A stretch of DNA of 64,000 nucleotides, taken from positions 1,240,001-1,304,000 of the forward strand of contig JAPDOI010000040.1 in NCBI GenBank assembly GCA_029168955.1, in the 5' to 3' direction. The position numbers and the translations under genes are program-made. The notes beneath the pieces are model-generated. The model was given only the letters and a program-made list of their open reading frames with translations. It searched no databases and was not told the origin of the DNA. Positions 23,936-34,100 of this stretch are shown here, one piece after another (positions within the stretch are counted from its first letter, which is position 1; each line of letters starts with the position of its first letter). Source of the stretch: Aplectana chamaeleonis. Taxonomy: Eukaryota; Nematoda; Chromadorea; Rhabditida; Cosmocercidae.

Positions 23936-24480
23936 TTAATTGAAAGAAAACATTCAAGTTCTTGTTTCAACAGGAATGATATTTTTAGTGGTTATTGTTA
24001 TTATTTGCTGGTTACGATTTACGGTTTACGATTTACGGTGGTTTCATCGTAATTACGTTTTACGATTTACGAAATTTGAAATTTCATTTACGCACTCCCC
24101 TGGTTGTGATGTTCTTCATTTTCGTTTCGATTTTCGCAATGTTTTCATTTACTACTGTACGTTGGGACTTAATGAAGACAAAGAGCTGTTTAAGTGCTGA
24201 AGGAAATTGCGAAGCCTCTTTGTATTTTTAGCAATCAGAGATCAACTGATTTAAATCGTTCAGATTTCGAGTAATGCGTTGTTTTGAAGTTGTAGGGGAA
24301 AGGCCAGGAGAATCCATGGCTTATTCCCATTCAAAATCAAAAATGTGAAGTGTGATATGAACTTGTAAGCGATAGCGGGTGGGATTACTGAAGGCTAAGA
24401 GCTTTATATAGCCTGGACAGTGCACGTGAATTCTAAAGTGAAGGGTGAGAGCGTAAGCTGTCAAGGATTGCGACGGATAA

Positions 24481-24731
24481 GGAGGCACAAAGTGTAATAC
24501 GTGTACTCTGATACGGGTGAGTCGAGCCGAAGAAAAAAAAATTTCTGAGCTATGGTGTGGGAGAATGGAATGTGGGTAGTGGTTTACGGTAGAGTGTAAT
24601 GTTCAAGGGTGGCATGCGCGGCGCAAAGTGTAATACATGGACTCTGATCCGGATGAGTCCAAGTCCGGAATTTTTTTGTATAATGATGTGAGAAAATGGA
24701 ATGCGGGTATTGGCTTACGGTAGACTGTAAC
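24481..24731. repeat. Direct tandem duplication, about 125-135-bp unit
   Basis: The segment from GCACAAAGTGTAATAC at about 24484 is repeated from GCGCAAAGTGTAATAC at about 24619, and both run on through GAGAATGGAATG / GAAAATGGAATG and TTACGGTAGA. Each copy contains a small hairpin around GACTC...GAGTC. It is non-coding. Confidence 0.7.
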
Positions 24732-24853
24732 ACACTGTTGAGCGAGCGGAGGTTACTGTTACGTGACTGCGGCTTACAGATTTCACAAATCACATATCCA
24801 CTATACTGTTCAACAACACAAACATACGCCGAGAAATCTGCCAACGTTCTTTC

Positions 24854-25188
24854 TTACTGTTCGCCTTCGTTCTCCTCTTGGTTTTCTTCTTGTGGTATAG
24901 CTTCTATACCCAGAAGTGTACGTATATGGGAAATTGTAGTTTCAGCCAATCTCAGCTCTAGGCTCCAAAATAGTTAATAGCGTTTTGCAGTACGTTTTGA
25001 CAATCGCGTTCTTCCCAATACGAGTTAAATTCGTCTATTTCTCTTATGGCAGCTTCTTCATCATGGAGCGCTAAATTACGGATTGCCTGTTCTGCTTCCC
25101 CGCGGAGCTGGTAGAGTTCGTTGCTTTTACGCTCAAGGACAGCGATAGCGGAAGTAAGGACAGGGCCCGTAGTAAACCTTCCTTCAGC
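24854..25188 (-). pseudogene. Diverged second copy of the Gag-like segment, frameshifted
   Basis: The minus strand is open from 25188 to a TAG at 24958, encoding Glu/Ala-rich helix and then SYWEERDCQNVLQNA. This parallels KYWEEKD...LLQNA in the 20523-24227 ORF. A one-base shift at about 24965 carries the homology into another frame (LELRLAE..., compare LEMRLTE), which stays open through a Glu/Asn-rich tail to TAA at 24854. The two copies lie in the same orientation about 0.65 kb apart. This indicates duplication or two insertions of the same gene family, followed by decay. Confidence 0.45.
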
Positions 25189-25789
25189 CTAGGTAAATCA
25201 GGCTGATGGCTGTGCTGATAGCCGAACGGCAACGTTAGGGCGCCCACGTTGAAAGATAGAACACTAGGCTAGCAGCTAATGGTCTGGTCTGATCGATAAA
25301 TCAGACTGATAAAGTTCTGCATGAGCCTGAGTTTTTGCATCAGCCTGATGGCGAGAGTGGTGCAAAATAGCACAATGGGGGCGGAGTCTCATCAGCACAA
25401 ATAGTAGCTTACGGTTTAGGCTGCCAGCTGAGATGTACGCAGAAATGCGTATTGCTTCTGAATTGCGCCTTTCAACTACAAGCGATGACTCCACTTTGAT
25501 GCGTCGATACTTCTATGAATACATTCTTGATTTGGAATTACATTTTTTCCTACTTCTTCTCGTCTCTTTTGTTTTAATCCATCGTTTTCTCTTCTCACAC
25601 TTTCTGTTCATTGATTTGCTCCCGCGTTGTTCCACTAGTGCTGTTGTGTTTCAGGTTTCGTAATGAGCACCCGATTTCTACATTTTCCCGGGGCGGTAGT
25701 AATTTGGCCTTAAGTCAGAATTAAGAGTGATGAGCATCTTCTATACATTGGATCCAAGGCGAAAATTTTCGGATAATCGGATTTCGGGC

Positions 25790-26385
25790 TGATCCGGATT
25801 TGGCCTTTTTTTCGGTGATTCGGATTTCGGTTCGGTTCGGATTTGGTGTTTTTTCGGTGATTCGGATTTCGGTTCGATTCGGATTTGGCCTTTTTTCGGT
25901 GATTCGGATTTCGGTTCGATTCGGATTTGGCCTTTTTTCGGTGATTCGGACATCGGTTCGATTCGGATTTGGCCTTTTTTCGGTGATTCGGATTTCGGTT
26001 CGATTCGGATTCGCCGTTTTTTCGGTGATTCGGATTTCGGTTCGATTCGGATTTGGCCTTTTTCGGTGATTCGAATTTTGGTTCGATTCGGATTTGGTCT
26101 TTTTTCGGTGATTCGGACATCGGTTCGATTCGGATTAGGCGTTTCTTCGATGATTCGGTTACAGATCGATTCGGATTCGCCGTTTTTTCGGTGATTCGGA
26201 TTTCGGTTCGATTCGGATTTGGCCTTTTTTCGGTGATTCGAATTTCGGTTCGGTTCGGATTTGGTCTTTTTTCGGTGATTCGGACATCGGTTCGATTCGG
26301 ATTTGGCCTTTTTTTCGGTGATTCGGATTTCGGTTCGATTCGGATTTGCCTTTTTTTCGGTGATTCGGATCCGAACACTCGATTC
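25790..26385. repeat. 42-bp minisatellite, about 14 copies
   Basis: GGTGATTCGG recurs at 25814, 25856, 25898, 25940, 25982, 26024, 26065, 26107 and onward at 42 bp (41-43). Each unit is built of TTCGGAT and TTCGGTT sub-blocks plus a T-run whose length varies by one base. The single-base slips move the reading frame but the unit lacks stops, giving a 248-codon minus-strand frame rich in Asn, Pro, Arg, Lys and Ser. I regard that frame as an artefact of the repeat. Confidence 0.92.
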
Positions 26386-26399
26386 GAATAATGAGCCGG

Positions 26400-27200
26400 A
26401 TACAACAGAGAAAAAACTACATATTGGAGAAGGATCATCCCACAGTTGTGCAGCATTCGATCTAGAATGAGGACTCCTTTTTCCGCGCCCCTACAGACCC
26501 ATTATGCCCTCATACATACCTTAGAGTTTCACCCGCCTGGAGTTTTAAGCTACCCGAAATCGCGGAAAATTTTGTAAAAAACATGGTGAATATCATTACA
26601 ACTGAGCGATACGTCGCAGTGAAGACGAATAATATGATTTTCTTACTGGATAAAGGCTAAGAAAGTTGAGTTGAGAATACATACAGGGGTGGAAGCAAAT
26701 GGGTTTGAAAACGCGAAGGAAGTCGCAATAAGTTTGCAGGTAGACTGCAGTTTAACGCGTGCTTTTCATTCGACGATTTTTGAGCAGGAAACCAGAAATA
26801 GCCAAAATTAAACATACACACACCACCGTATGAGCCACAAAATACGCTTTGTGTAGTGTAAAAAAATCCGGAAAAAAACTCACGCAATCTTTTTTTCGGA
26901 AAAAAGCAAATTGGAAAGAAATTCTGAGGACTTCAGCACTGTTTTCAGCTCGCATTAAATTCGGACAAAACTGCAACTTGAAACGAGCTGACTGAGAACA
27001 TGGACTTAGTGTATGATTAAAGAAAAAGATTGATAGCTTCCGAAAAAGTTCTCTGGAAGACTTTTCGAGGAACTACCCAACTTTTTCTGTATTTGTACAC
27101 TATTGCCAAGTTCTCTTTCAGCTCGCGTTGAGTTGCACTTCTGCGCGAACTTAACGCGAGATAGCATGCGATGACGCATATTCACTGCACTTACTTTTGC
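26400..27200. other. Unassigned intergenic sequence
   Basis: No supported gene. A short inverted repeat CTCGCGTT...AACGCGAG lies at 27122-27162. Confidence 0.5.
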
Positions 27201-27202
27201 TG

Positions 27203-27275
27203 AAGAGTACGCAGGGTGTTGTGGGATGTGTGCAGGACCCGAGCGGGAGTGTACAGGATGTAGGCAGGACCCCAG
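27203..27275 (+). repeat. Decayed outlier monomer(s) of the 42-bp satellite
   Basis: Aligned without gaps from 27204, this DNA matches the array consensus at 26 of 42 positions by my hand count, including AGAGT, CGC, GTGT and GGACCC in register, followed by GAGTG of the next unit. It lies 3.6 kb left of the main array. Confidence 0.55.
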
Positions 27276-27516
27276 GGGCCGGATGCATCAACGCGCCGGG
27301 TTGGGGTAGGGGCAGGACAGTCGGCATCATTGAAGATCGCGATGCGAGGGGAGTAGATCATCTAATCAATCGTGCCCTAATTGTGTTTTTCGCTGCTCTA
27401 GCTGCCCCAGCCTCCGAGCTGGGGCAGCTGGGGCAGGATTGATTTGTTGATTTACAGAGTTCTTCAAGGGCGCAGACTGCCCTGTCCCTGCCCCAACCCG
27501 GCCCAATGATGCATTC
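27276..27516. mobile_element. Foldback element inserted in decayed satellite
   Basis: Inverted arms (GGATGCATCA...GCCGGGTTGGGG on the left and its complement ending at 27516) enclose a small perfect hairpin near 27398-27430 (GCTGCCCCAG...CTGGGGCAGC). The octamer GACCCCAG is present on both sides (27268-27275 and 27517-27524), which would suit hAT-type insertion. But the left arm has five extra bases before the repeat match, and GACCC is also part of the satellite, so the duplication may be coincidental. Confidence 0.55.
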
Positions 27517-27589
27517 GACCCCAGTAGCAGTGTGGAGAGTGAGTGTGGGACCCCTGATAAAGTTTTCAGAATGTATGCGAGACCCCACT

Positions 27590-27680
27590 TTGGTTGTGAA
27601 GGGCGTAATGTAATATGTGCTAGCCCACGGTGGGAGTGCGCAGGACGGCATGGATTATGTACAGGACCCTAGTAAGAGTA
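27590..27680 (+). repeat. Decayed outlier monomers of the 42-bp satellite
   Basis: Positions 27635-27676 match the array consensus ungapped at 33 of 42 bases, starting AGTGCGC and ending AGTAAG. The preceding 42 bp retain about half identity in the same register. This is well above chance and marks satellite sequence 3.2 kb outside the array. Confidence 0.7.
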
Positions 27681-28186
27681 TATCGGACATTATGGGGAGA
27701 AAGTTGGGCATCAAGAACTTAGAGAAAATCATCAAAGCTGTACGCCACGTCTTGGGAGAGAAAACAGGACCCTAGGTGTATTTTTGTGTTTCGAGGGAAG
27801 TAAGCAGTACCTCCTGTCTCTTCTCCACCCACTCTCGGTCGATACGTATGGAAGACATGAACGGGGAAGGTTGGACCAACACCCGGTGTGGCCGACGCTG
27901 TGGATAGGTATGAAATATGTACAATACCCACAATAATTTACTCCAAAACGCCGCAAAAGTCGCAAACTCGCGATTTTCGCAACTGTTCGTCATAACACGG
28001 CTCAAGGTGGCCCGTTCAGGGGGCTAGGGGCCTACTCAGAATCAGCATCGAGAGCTCTTTATTTTGAGCACACACATTTCTTTACCTGCAATCAAGGCAT
28101 ATAGGGTTGACAGAAAAATCGAGTGAACGAAAACACCAGCGACGTCCCTTTCTCAGCTCAAACGGGACCAATCGACCTGGGACTTG

Positions 28187-29602
28187 GCCCACAACTTTAC
28201 TTTCTGATCCTCTTTCAAATAAGCACTGTGGCAGCCCAATCCGGGAAAGTCGATTTTTCAATCCCTTCACATGTGCCGGGTGGGTGCTGTTCTGTCCAGG
28301 TTGTCAATAGCGCGCGCGCAGTGGCCGCCGTAAACTTGTGACAGCCGGCTGCAGGTATACTGTAGTTTAGAAAAACTCGTCATTTCCAATGGTTTTTAGC
28401 GGGAAAAGCAGGGATTTGCTCGTCTTACCCTCGGGGAGGTCAATTTCGAGCGTTTCAGCACTGACTGCCTACTGATAGGTTATCAAACAGCACTGATAAA
28501 GCTAAAATTGGTTGTATTGGAAATTTTTCTGCGGGAAAAGTAGGGATTTGCCCATCTTGCGCTCAGGAAACTCAATTTCAAGCGTTCCTGCTTGGGTCGC
28601 TCACTGATAAGTTATCAAATGACACTGATAAGGGTAAAACTCGTTGTATTGGATCAGTTTCAGCGGGAAAAGCAGGGATTCGCTCATTTTACCCTCAAGA
28701 AGGTCAAATTTGAGCATTTCATCACTGATCATTCACTGATAAGTTATCAAATAACACGGATAAGGTTAAAACTCGTTGTACTGAATCATTTTCAGCGGGA
28801 TAAGCAGGGATTTGCTTGTCTTACCCTCAGGATTGTAATTTTGAGCTTTCCTGCTTGGGTCGCTCACTGATAAGTTATCAAATACCACTGATAAGGGTAA
28901 AACTCGTTGTATTGAATCATTTTCAGCGGCAAAAGCAGGGATTCGCTTGTCTTACCCTCAGGAAGGTCAATTTTGAGCATTTCATCACTGACCATTCACT
29001 GATAAGTTATCAAATAGCACTGATAAAGTTGAAACTCGTTGTACTGAATCATTTTCAGCGGGATAAGCAGGGATTTGCTTGTCTTACCCTCAGGATTGTA
29101 ATTTTGAGCTTTCCTGCTTGGGTCGCTCACTGATAAGTTATCAAATACCACTGATAAGGGTAAAACTCGTTGTATTGAATCATTTTCAGCGGCAAAAGCA
29201 GGGATTCGCTTGTCTTACCCTCAGGAAGGTCAATTTTGAGCATTTCATCACTGACCATTCACTGATAAGTTATCAAATAGCACTGATAAAGTTGAAACTC
29301 GTTGTACTGAATCATTTTCAGCGGGATAAGCAGGAATTTGCTTGTCTTACCCTCAGGATGGTTATTTTTGAGCATTGCATCACTGATTACACACTTATAA
29401 GTTATCAAATAACACTGATAAGAGTAAAACTCGTTGTTTAAAATATTTTCAGCGGAAATGCAGAGAACCTCTCCTGTCACCTTTACAAAAATCAATCTAA
29501 AGCGCGCGCTCGCTATTGACAACCTGGACAGAACAGCCCCCTCCCACATGTGCCAAGTCCAATCTCCCTTCGAACGGGATCAGGTTAAGAAATGTGTGGG
29601 AC
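28187..29602. mobile_element. Inverted-repeat element carrying about 131-bp tandem repeats
   Basis: The inner left repeat at 28285-28318 (TGTTCTGTCCAGGTTGTC...) is the inverted copy of 29503-29537. The weaker inversion continues outward to CCCACA near 28188 and TGTGTGGG near 29600. Between them lies a tandem array. Terminal inverted repeats enclosing a tandem array suggest a composite non-autonomous DNA transposon. No transposase is seen and target duplications are not resolved. Confidence 0.6.
28385..29465 (+). repeat. About 131-bp tandem repeat with a 263-bp dimeric unit
   Basis: The CAGCGGGA-AAGCAGGGATT landmark recurs at about 28396, 28531, 28661, 28793, 28925, 29056, 29188, 29319 and 29450. 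Alternating monomers differ (GGGATAAG against GGCAAAAG, and CTTGGGTCGCTCACTGAT against ATCACTGACCATTCACTGAT). Two consecutive 263-bp blocks, starting near 28836 and 29099, are essentially identical, so the recent unit of amplification was the dimer. The open frames across it are a by-product. Confidence 0.88.
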
Positions 29603-29959
29603 ACAAATGTGAATATAAGTAAAAAATGGGAGAAAAAACGCTCAGGAGAAAGTTATGGCTTGGTGTCCTCCCGCCCCCAATTATCGAGATTTGGGTAAAA
29701 TCATGCTTTGTCAACTTTTATTTTGCTTCTAAAGTGATTTCTGAGCATTTCTGGAGGTTACTGGCTACTTTAGCAGCAAAATTAAAGGCGGATAAGCCAG
29801 AATTAATGAGAGTTTCGTTAATTAGGGGACCGGCCGACACCGGTAATTAGTTGTCATATTTTGTTTTTGAGCTTTTTTTCCCACGAATTTCCGAGTTTTT
29901 TCACTTATTTTAATTTTTGTGATGGCCAAACCTACATTCTCATGAAAAGAGCTTAAAAG

Positions 29960-29976
29960 TCTCGAAAACCCTGCCT
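29960..29976. other. Solo right end of another TTAA MITE
   Basis: CTCGAAAACCCTGCCT is followed by the TTAA (29977-29980) that also begins the next MITE. The tetranucleotide is therefore shared between two abutting elements. The left end of this first element was not found. Confidence 0.45.
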
Positions 29977-29980
29977 TTAA

Positions 29981-30464
29981 AGGCAGTGTTCACGATGATT
30001 CTCGTTTCCAAGTTTTCCACTCAAAACAATGCGTTGGCAACCAAGTGTTACCAAAATCACGAAGAAACGGCGGGAAACGCACTAATTCGTCTTATTTCAG
30101 GGACATTATTCTATGGCCTGGACTAGTTGTCTGGTTGGATGAACATGTTCACGGTGGTTGTCACCGGTGAAAAATGGGACTAATCGAAAATGGAAGAATA
30201 TTTTAGGCAAAACAGCATTAGTTAGGGCCCGAAGGAAAGAACGGAGCAACACATAATGGAGAATTGCAAAAGGCGGGTCCACAAAATATTTCATTGTCAC
30301 AACGAACAGTTCCATTGATACTTAAGAGGCGGGCTGATACTTGAGGATTTCGTGCCCTTATGATGCGTTTTTCTCGGTTTCTTCGTCATTTCAGTTCTAC
30401 ACGGTGGCCAAACAATCGATTTAGCGATTAATCTCAAAATCGAAGATTATCGTGAACACTGCCT
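29981..30464. mobile_element. TTAA-flanked MITE, copy B
   Basis: This 484-bp element is flanked by exact TTAA (29977-29980 and 30465-30468). Its ends AGGCAGTGTTCACGATGATT and, inward from the right, AGGCAGTGTTCACGATAATC match at 18 of 20. It aligns end to end with 586-1068. Copy B has better-preserved termini and target site, so it is probably the younger insertion. Confidence 0.9.
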
Positions 30465-30468
30465 TTAA

Positions 30469-30772
30469 TCGAACAGAAAGTTTGATCAGCTCACATAAGT
30501 CTGGCGGTTTACTCGCATAAAGCTGGTGGTAAATTCGCATCTAAAAGGTGGGTTTTCTCGCGTTGAAAGCCTATTCACTACCACCACAATTTTTTCGCAT
30601 TTCATGATGTGAAACAATACGAGTTAGCAATCACAAAGGTAACAAGCAGTTCCAGTAAAAGTGAGCAAACACGTACAGTCGGCATAGATTGGCGCAAACT
30701 CGGTGCGCCTATGCTATAGCATATGACACCGGGTTTAGACCAACCTGCAACTCTGAGAAAATCTGTGGTGAC
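30469..30772. other. Unassigned sequence before the satellite
   Basis: No gene is recognised. A TACAGTCGGCATAG...CTATGCT partial hairpin at about 30674-30718 could be a broken Tc1-like terminus. Confidence 0.4.
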
Positions 30773-30833
30773 GGCACCGCAATGACGCCATGTAGGTGCC
30801 CTATAGGCACCTACACGGCGTCATTGCGGTGCC
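30773..30833. repeat. 61-bp near-perfect palindrome at the satellite edge
   Basis: Two 28-bp arms (GGCACCGCAATGACGCC... and its complement) differ at one base pair and are separated by 5 bp (CTATA). It ends about 36 bp before the first satellite-like sequence at 30869. Such a structure can extrude a cruciform or be the core of a lost MITE. Confidence 0.9.
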
Positions 30834-31118
30834 TTCATTACAAATTGCCCTGTCTGCAAGCCGATAGCGATGTAGGCCATAGAAAGTGTACGGGACCGAT
30901 GTAAGCGTGCGCCGTACGCCAGGGAAAGTGTACGGGACTCATGTAAGAGTGCGCCGGACGCAATAGAAAGTGTACGGGACTCATGTAGGAGTGCGCCGGA
31001 CGCCATAGAAAGTGTACGGGACCCATGTAAGAGTGCGCCGGACGCCATAGAAAGTGTACGGGACCCATGTAAGCGTGCGTCGTACGCCATAGAAAGTGTA
31101 CGGGACCGATGTAAGCGT

Positions 31119-34100
31119 GTGCCGTACGCCATAGAAAGTGTACGGGACTCATGTAAGAAAGCGCCGGACGCCATGGAAAGTGAACGGGACCCATGTAAGA
31201 GTGCGCCGGACGCCATAGAAAGTGTACGGGACCCATGTAAGCGTGCGCCGTACGCCATAGAAAGTGTACGGGACCGATGTAAGCGTGCGCCGTACGCCAT
31301 AGAAAGTGTACGGGACTCATGTAAGAGTGCGCCGGACGCCATAGAAAGTGTACGGGACCCATGTAAGAGTGCGCCGGACGCCATAGAAAGTGTACGGGAC
31401 CCATGTAAGCGTGCGCCGTACGCCATAGAAAGTGTACGGGACCGATGTAAGCGTGCGCCGTACGCCATAGAAAGTGTACGGGACTCATGTAAGAGTGCGC
31501 CGGACGCAATAGAAAGTGTACGGGACTCATGTAAGAGTGCGTCGGACGCCATAGAAAGTGTACGGGACCCATGTAAGAGTGCGCCGGACGCCATAGAAAG
31601 TGTACGGGACCCATGTAAGCGTGCGCCGTACGCCATAGAAAGTGTACGGGACCGATGTAAGCGTGCGCCGTACGCCATAGAAAGTGTACGGGACTCATGT
31701 AAGAGTGCGCCGGACGCCATAGAAAGTGTACGGGACCCATGTAAGAGTGCGCCGGACGCCATAGAAAGTGTACGGGACCCATGTAAGAGTGCGCCGGACG
31801 CTATAGAAAGTGTACGGGACCAATGTAAGAGTGCGCCGGACGCCATAGAAAGTGTACGGGACCCATGTAAGCGTGCGCCGTACGCCATAGAAAGTGTACG
31901 GGACCGATGTAAGCGTGCGCCGTACGCCATAGAAAGTGTACGGGACTCATGTAAGAGTGCGCCGGACGCCATAGAAAGTGTACGGGACCCATGTAAGAGT
32001 GCGCCGGACGCCATAGAAAGTGTACGGGACCAATGTAAGAGTGCGCCGGACGCCATAGAAAGTGTACGGGACCCATGTAAGAGTGCGCCGGACGCCATAG
32101 AAAGTGTACGGGACCCATGTAAGAGTGCGCCAGACGCCATAGAAAGTGTACGGGACTCATGTAAGAGTGCGTCGGACGCCATAGAAAGTGTACGGGACCC
32201 ATGTAAGAGTGCGCCGGACGCCATAGAAAGTGTACGGGACCCATGTAAGAGTGCGCCGTACGCCATAGAAAGTGTACGGGACCGATGTAAGCGTGCGCCG
32301 TACGCCATAGAAAGTGTACGGGACTCATGTAAGAGTGCGCCGGACGCCATAGAAAGTGTACGGGACCGATGTAAGCGTGCGCCGTACGCCATAGAAAGTG
32401 TACGGGATTCATGTAAGAGTGCGCCGGACGCAATAGAAAGTGTACGGGATCAATGTAAGAGTGCGCCAGACGCCATAGAAAATGTACGGGACTCATGTAA
32501 GAGTGCGCCGGACGCCATAGAAAGTGTACGGGACCCATGTAAGCGTGCGCCGTACGCCATAGAAAGTGTACGGGACCGATGTAAGCGTGCGCCGTACGCC
32601 ATAGAAAGTGTACGGGACTCATGTAAGAGTGCGCCGGACGCTATAGAAAGTGTACGGGACCAATGTAAGAGTGCGCCGGACGCCATAGAAAGTGTACGGG
32701 ACCCATGTAAGCGTGCGCCGTACGCCATAGAAAGTGTACGGGACTCATGTAAGAGTGCGCCGGACGCCATAGAAAGTGTACGGGACCCATGTAAGAGTGC
32801 GCCGGACGCCATAGAAAGTGTACGGGACCCATGTAAGCGTGCGCCGTACGCCATAGAAAGTGTACGGGACCGATGTAAGCGTGCGCCGTACGCCATAGAA
32901 AGTGTACGGGACTCATGTAAGAGTGCGCCGGACGCTATAGAAAGTGTACGGGACCAATGTAAGAGTGCGCCAGACGCCATAGGAAGTGTACGGGACCCAT
33001 GTAAGAGTGCGCCGGACGCCATAGAAAGTGTACGGGACCCATGTAAGAGTGCGCCGGACGCCATAGAAAGTGTACGGGACCCATGTAAGAGTGCGCCGGA
33101 CGCAATAGAAAGTGTACGGGATCAATGTAAGAGTGCGCCAGACGCCATAGAAAATGTACGGGACTCATGTAAGAGTGCGCCGGACGCCATAGAAAGTGTA
33201 CGGGACCCATGTAAGCGTGCGCCGTACGCCATAGAAAGTGTACGGGACTCATGTAAGAGTGCGCCGGACGCCATAGAAAGTGTACGGGACTCATGTAAGA
33301 GTGCGCCGGACGCTATAGAAAGTGTACGGGACCAATGTAAGAGTGCGCCGGACGCCATAGAAAGTGTACGGGACCCATGTAAGAGTGCGCCGGACGCCAT
33401 AGAAAGTGTACGGGACTCATGTAAGAGTGCGCCGGACGCTATAGAAAGTGTACGGGACCAATGTAAGAGTGCGCCGGACGCAATAGAAAGTGTACGGGAT
33501 CAATGTAAGAGTGCGCCAGACGCCATAGAAAATGTACGGGACTCATGTAAGAGTGCGCCGGACGCCATAGAAAGTGTACGGGACCCATGTAAGAGTGCGC
33601 CGTACGCCATAGAAAGTGTACGGGACCGATGTAAGCGTGCGCCGTACGCCATAGAAAGTGTACGGGACTCATGTAAGAGTGCGCCGGACGCCATAGAAAG
33701 TGTACGGGACTCATGTAAGAGTGCGCCGGACGCTATAGAAAGTGTACGGGACCAATGTAAGAGTGCGCCGGACACCATAGAAAGTGTACGGGACCCATGT
33801 AAGCGTGCGCCGTACGCCATAGAAAGTGTACGGGACTCATGTAAGAGTGCGCCGGACGCCATAGAAAGTGTACGGGACCCATGTAAGCGTGCGCCGTACT
33901 CCATAGAAAGTGTACGGGGCCGATGTAAGCGTGTGCCGTACGCCATAGAAAGTGTAAGGGACTCATGTAAGAGTGCGCCGGACGCAATAGAAAGTGTACG
34001 GGATCAATGTAAGAGTGCGCCAGACGCCATAGAAAGTGTACGGGACTCATGTAAGAGTGCGCCGGACGCCATAGAAAGTGTACGGGACCCATGTAAGCGT

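Larger units (their letters stand above)
20826..24102. mobile_element. 3.3-kb hAT-type element with 8-bp target duplication
   Basis: The ends are CAGGGGTGTGCGTAA on the left and, read inward, CAGGGGAGTGCGTAA on the right (14 of 15 identical). The perfect 8-bp direct repeat GTTGTGAT flanks it at 20818-20825 and 24103-24110. CAGGGG termini and 8-bp duplications define hAT transposons. Both subterminal regions (about 20838-20945 and 24005-24085) are packed with TTTACGA/TTTACGG heptamers in both orientations, as expected for subterminal transposase-binding repeats. I see no transposase frame (no recognisable DDE or C-terminal dimerisation segment), so it is non-autonomous or eroded. Three MITEs are nested inside. 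Confidence 0.88.
20523..24227 (-). pseudogene. Gag-like ORF split by a hAT element
   Basis: Two minus-strand open segments, 24227-24111 and 20825-20523, lie on either side of the 20826-24102 element. Removing the element and one copy of its 8-bp duplication joins them in the same frame with no stop: 139 codons to TAG at 20523-20525. Lys/Glu-rich helices flank a KYWEEKD motif and then LLQNARELIQNLEMRL, followed by a Gln/Asn-rich end. A candidate splice acceptor (TTCCTTCAG) precedes 24196. The segment at 24854-25188 is a diverged paralogue. Helical N-terminus and context suggest a retroelement Gag N-terminal region, which is an inference. A host coiled-coil gene is the alternative. Confidence 0.5.

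Noticed and set aside
25710..26456. 248-residue basic Asn/Pro/Arg protein
   Set aside because: It is a frame through the 42-bp minisatellite. T-run length changes shift the frame between units without creating stops, and the non-repeat ends have no recognisable domain.
28385..29465. Hammerhead ribozyme in the 131-bp repeat (CTGATAAG)
   Set aside because: The core would need CTGANGA and a paired GAAA strand. The repeat has CTGATAA without the conserved G-A step or the matching stems.
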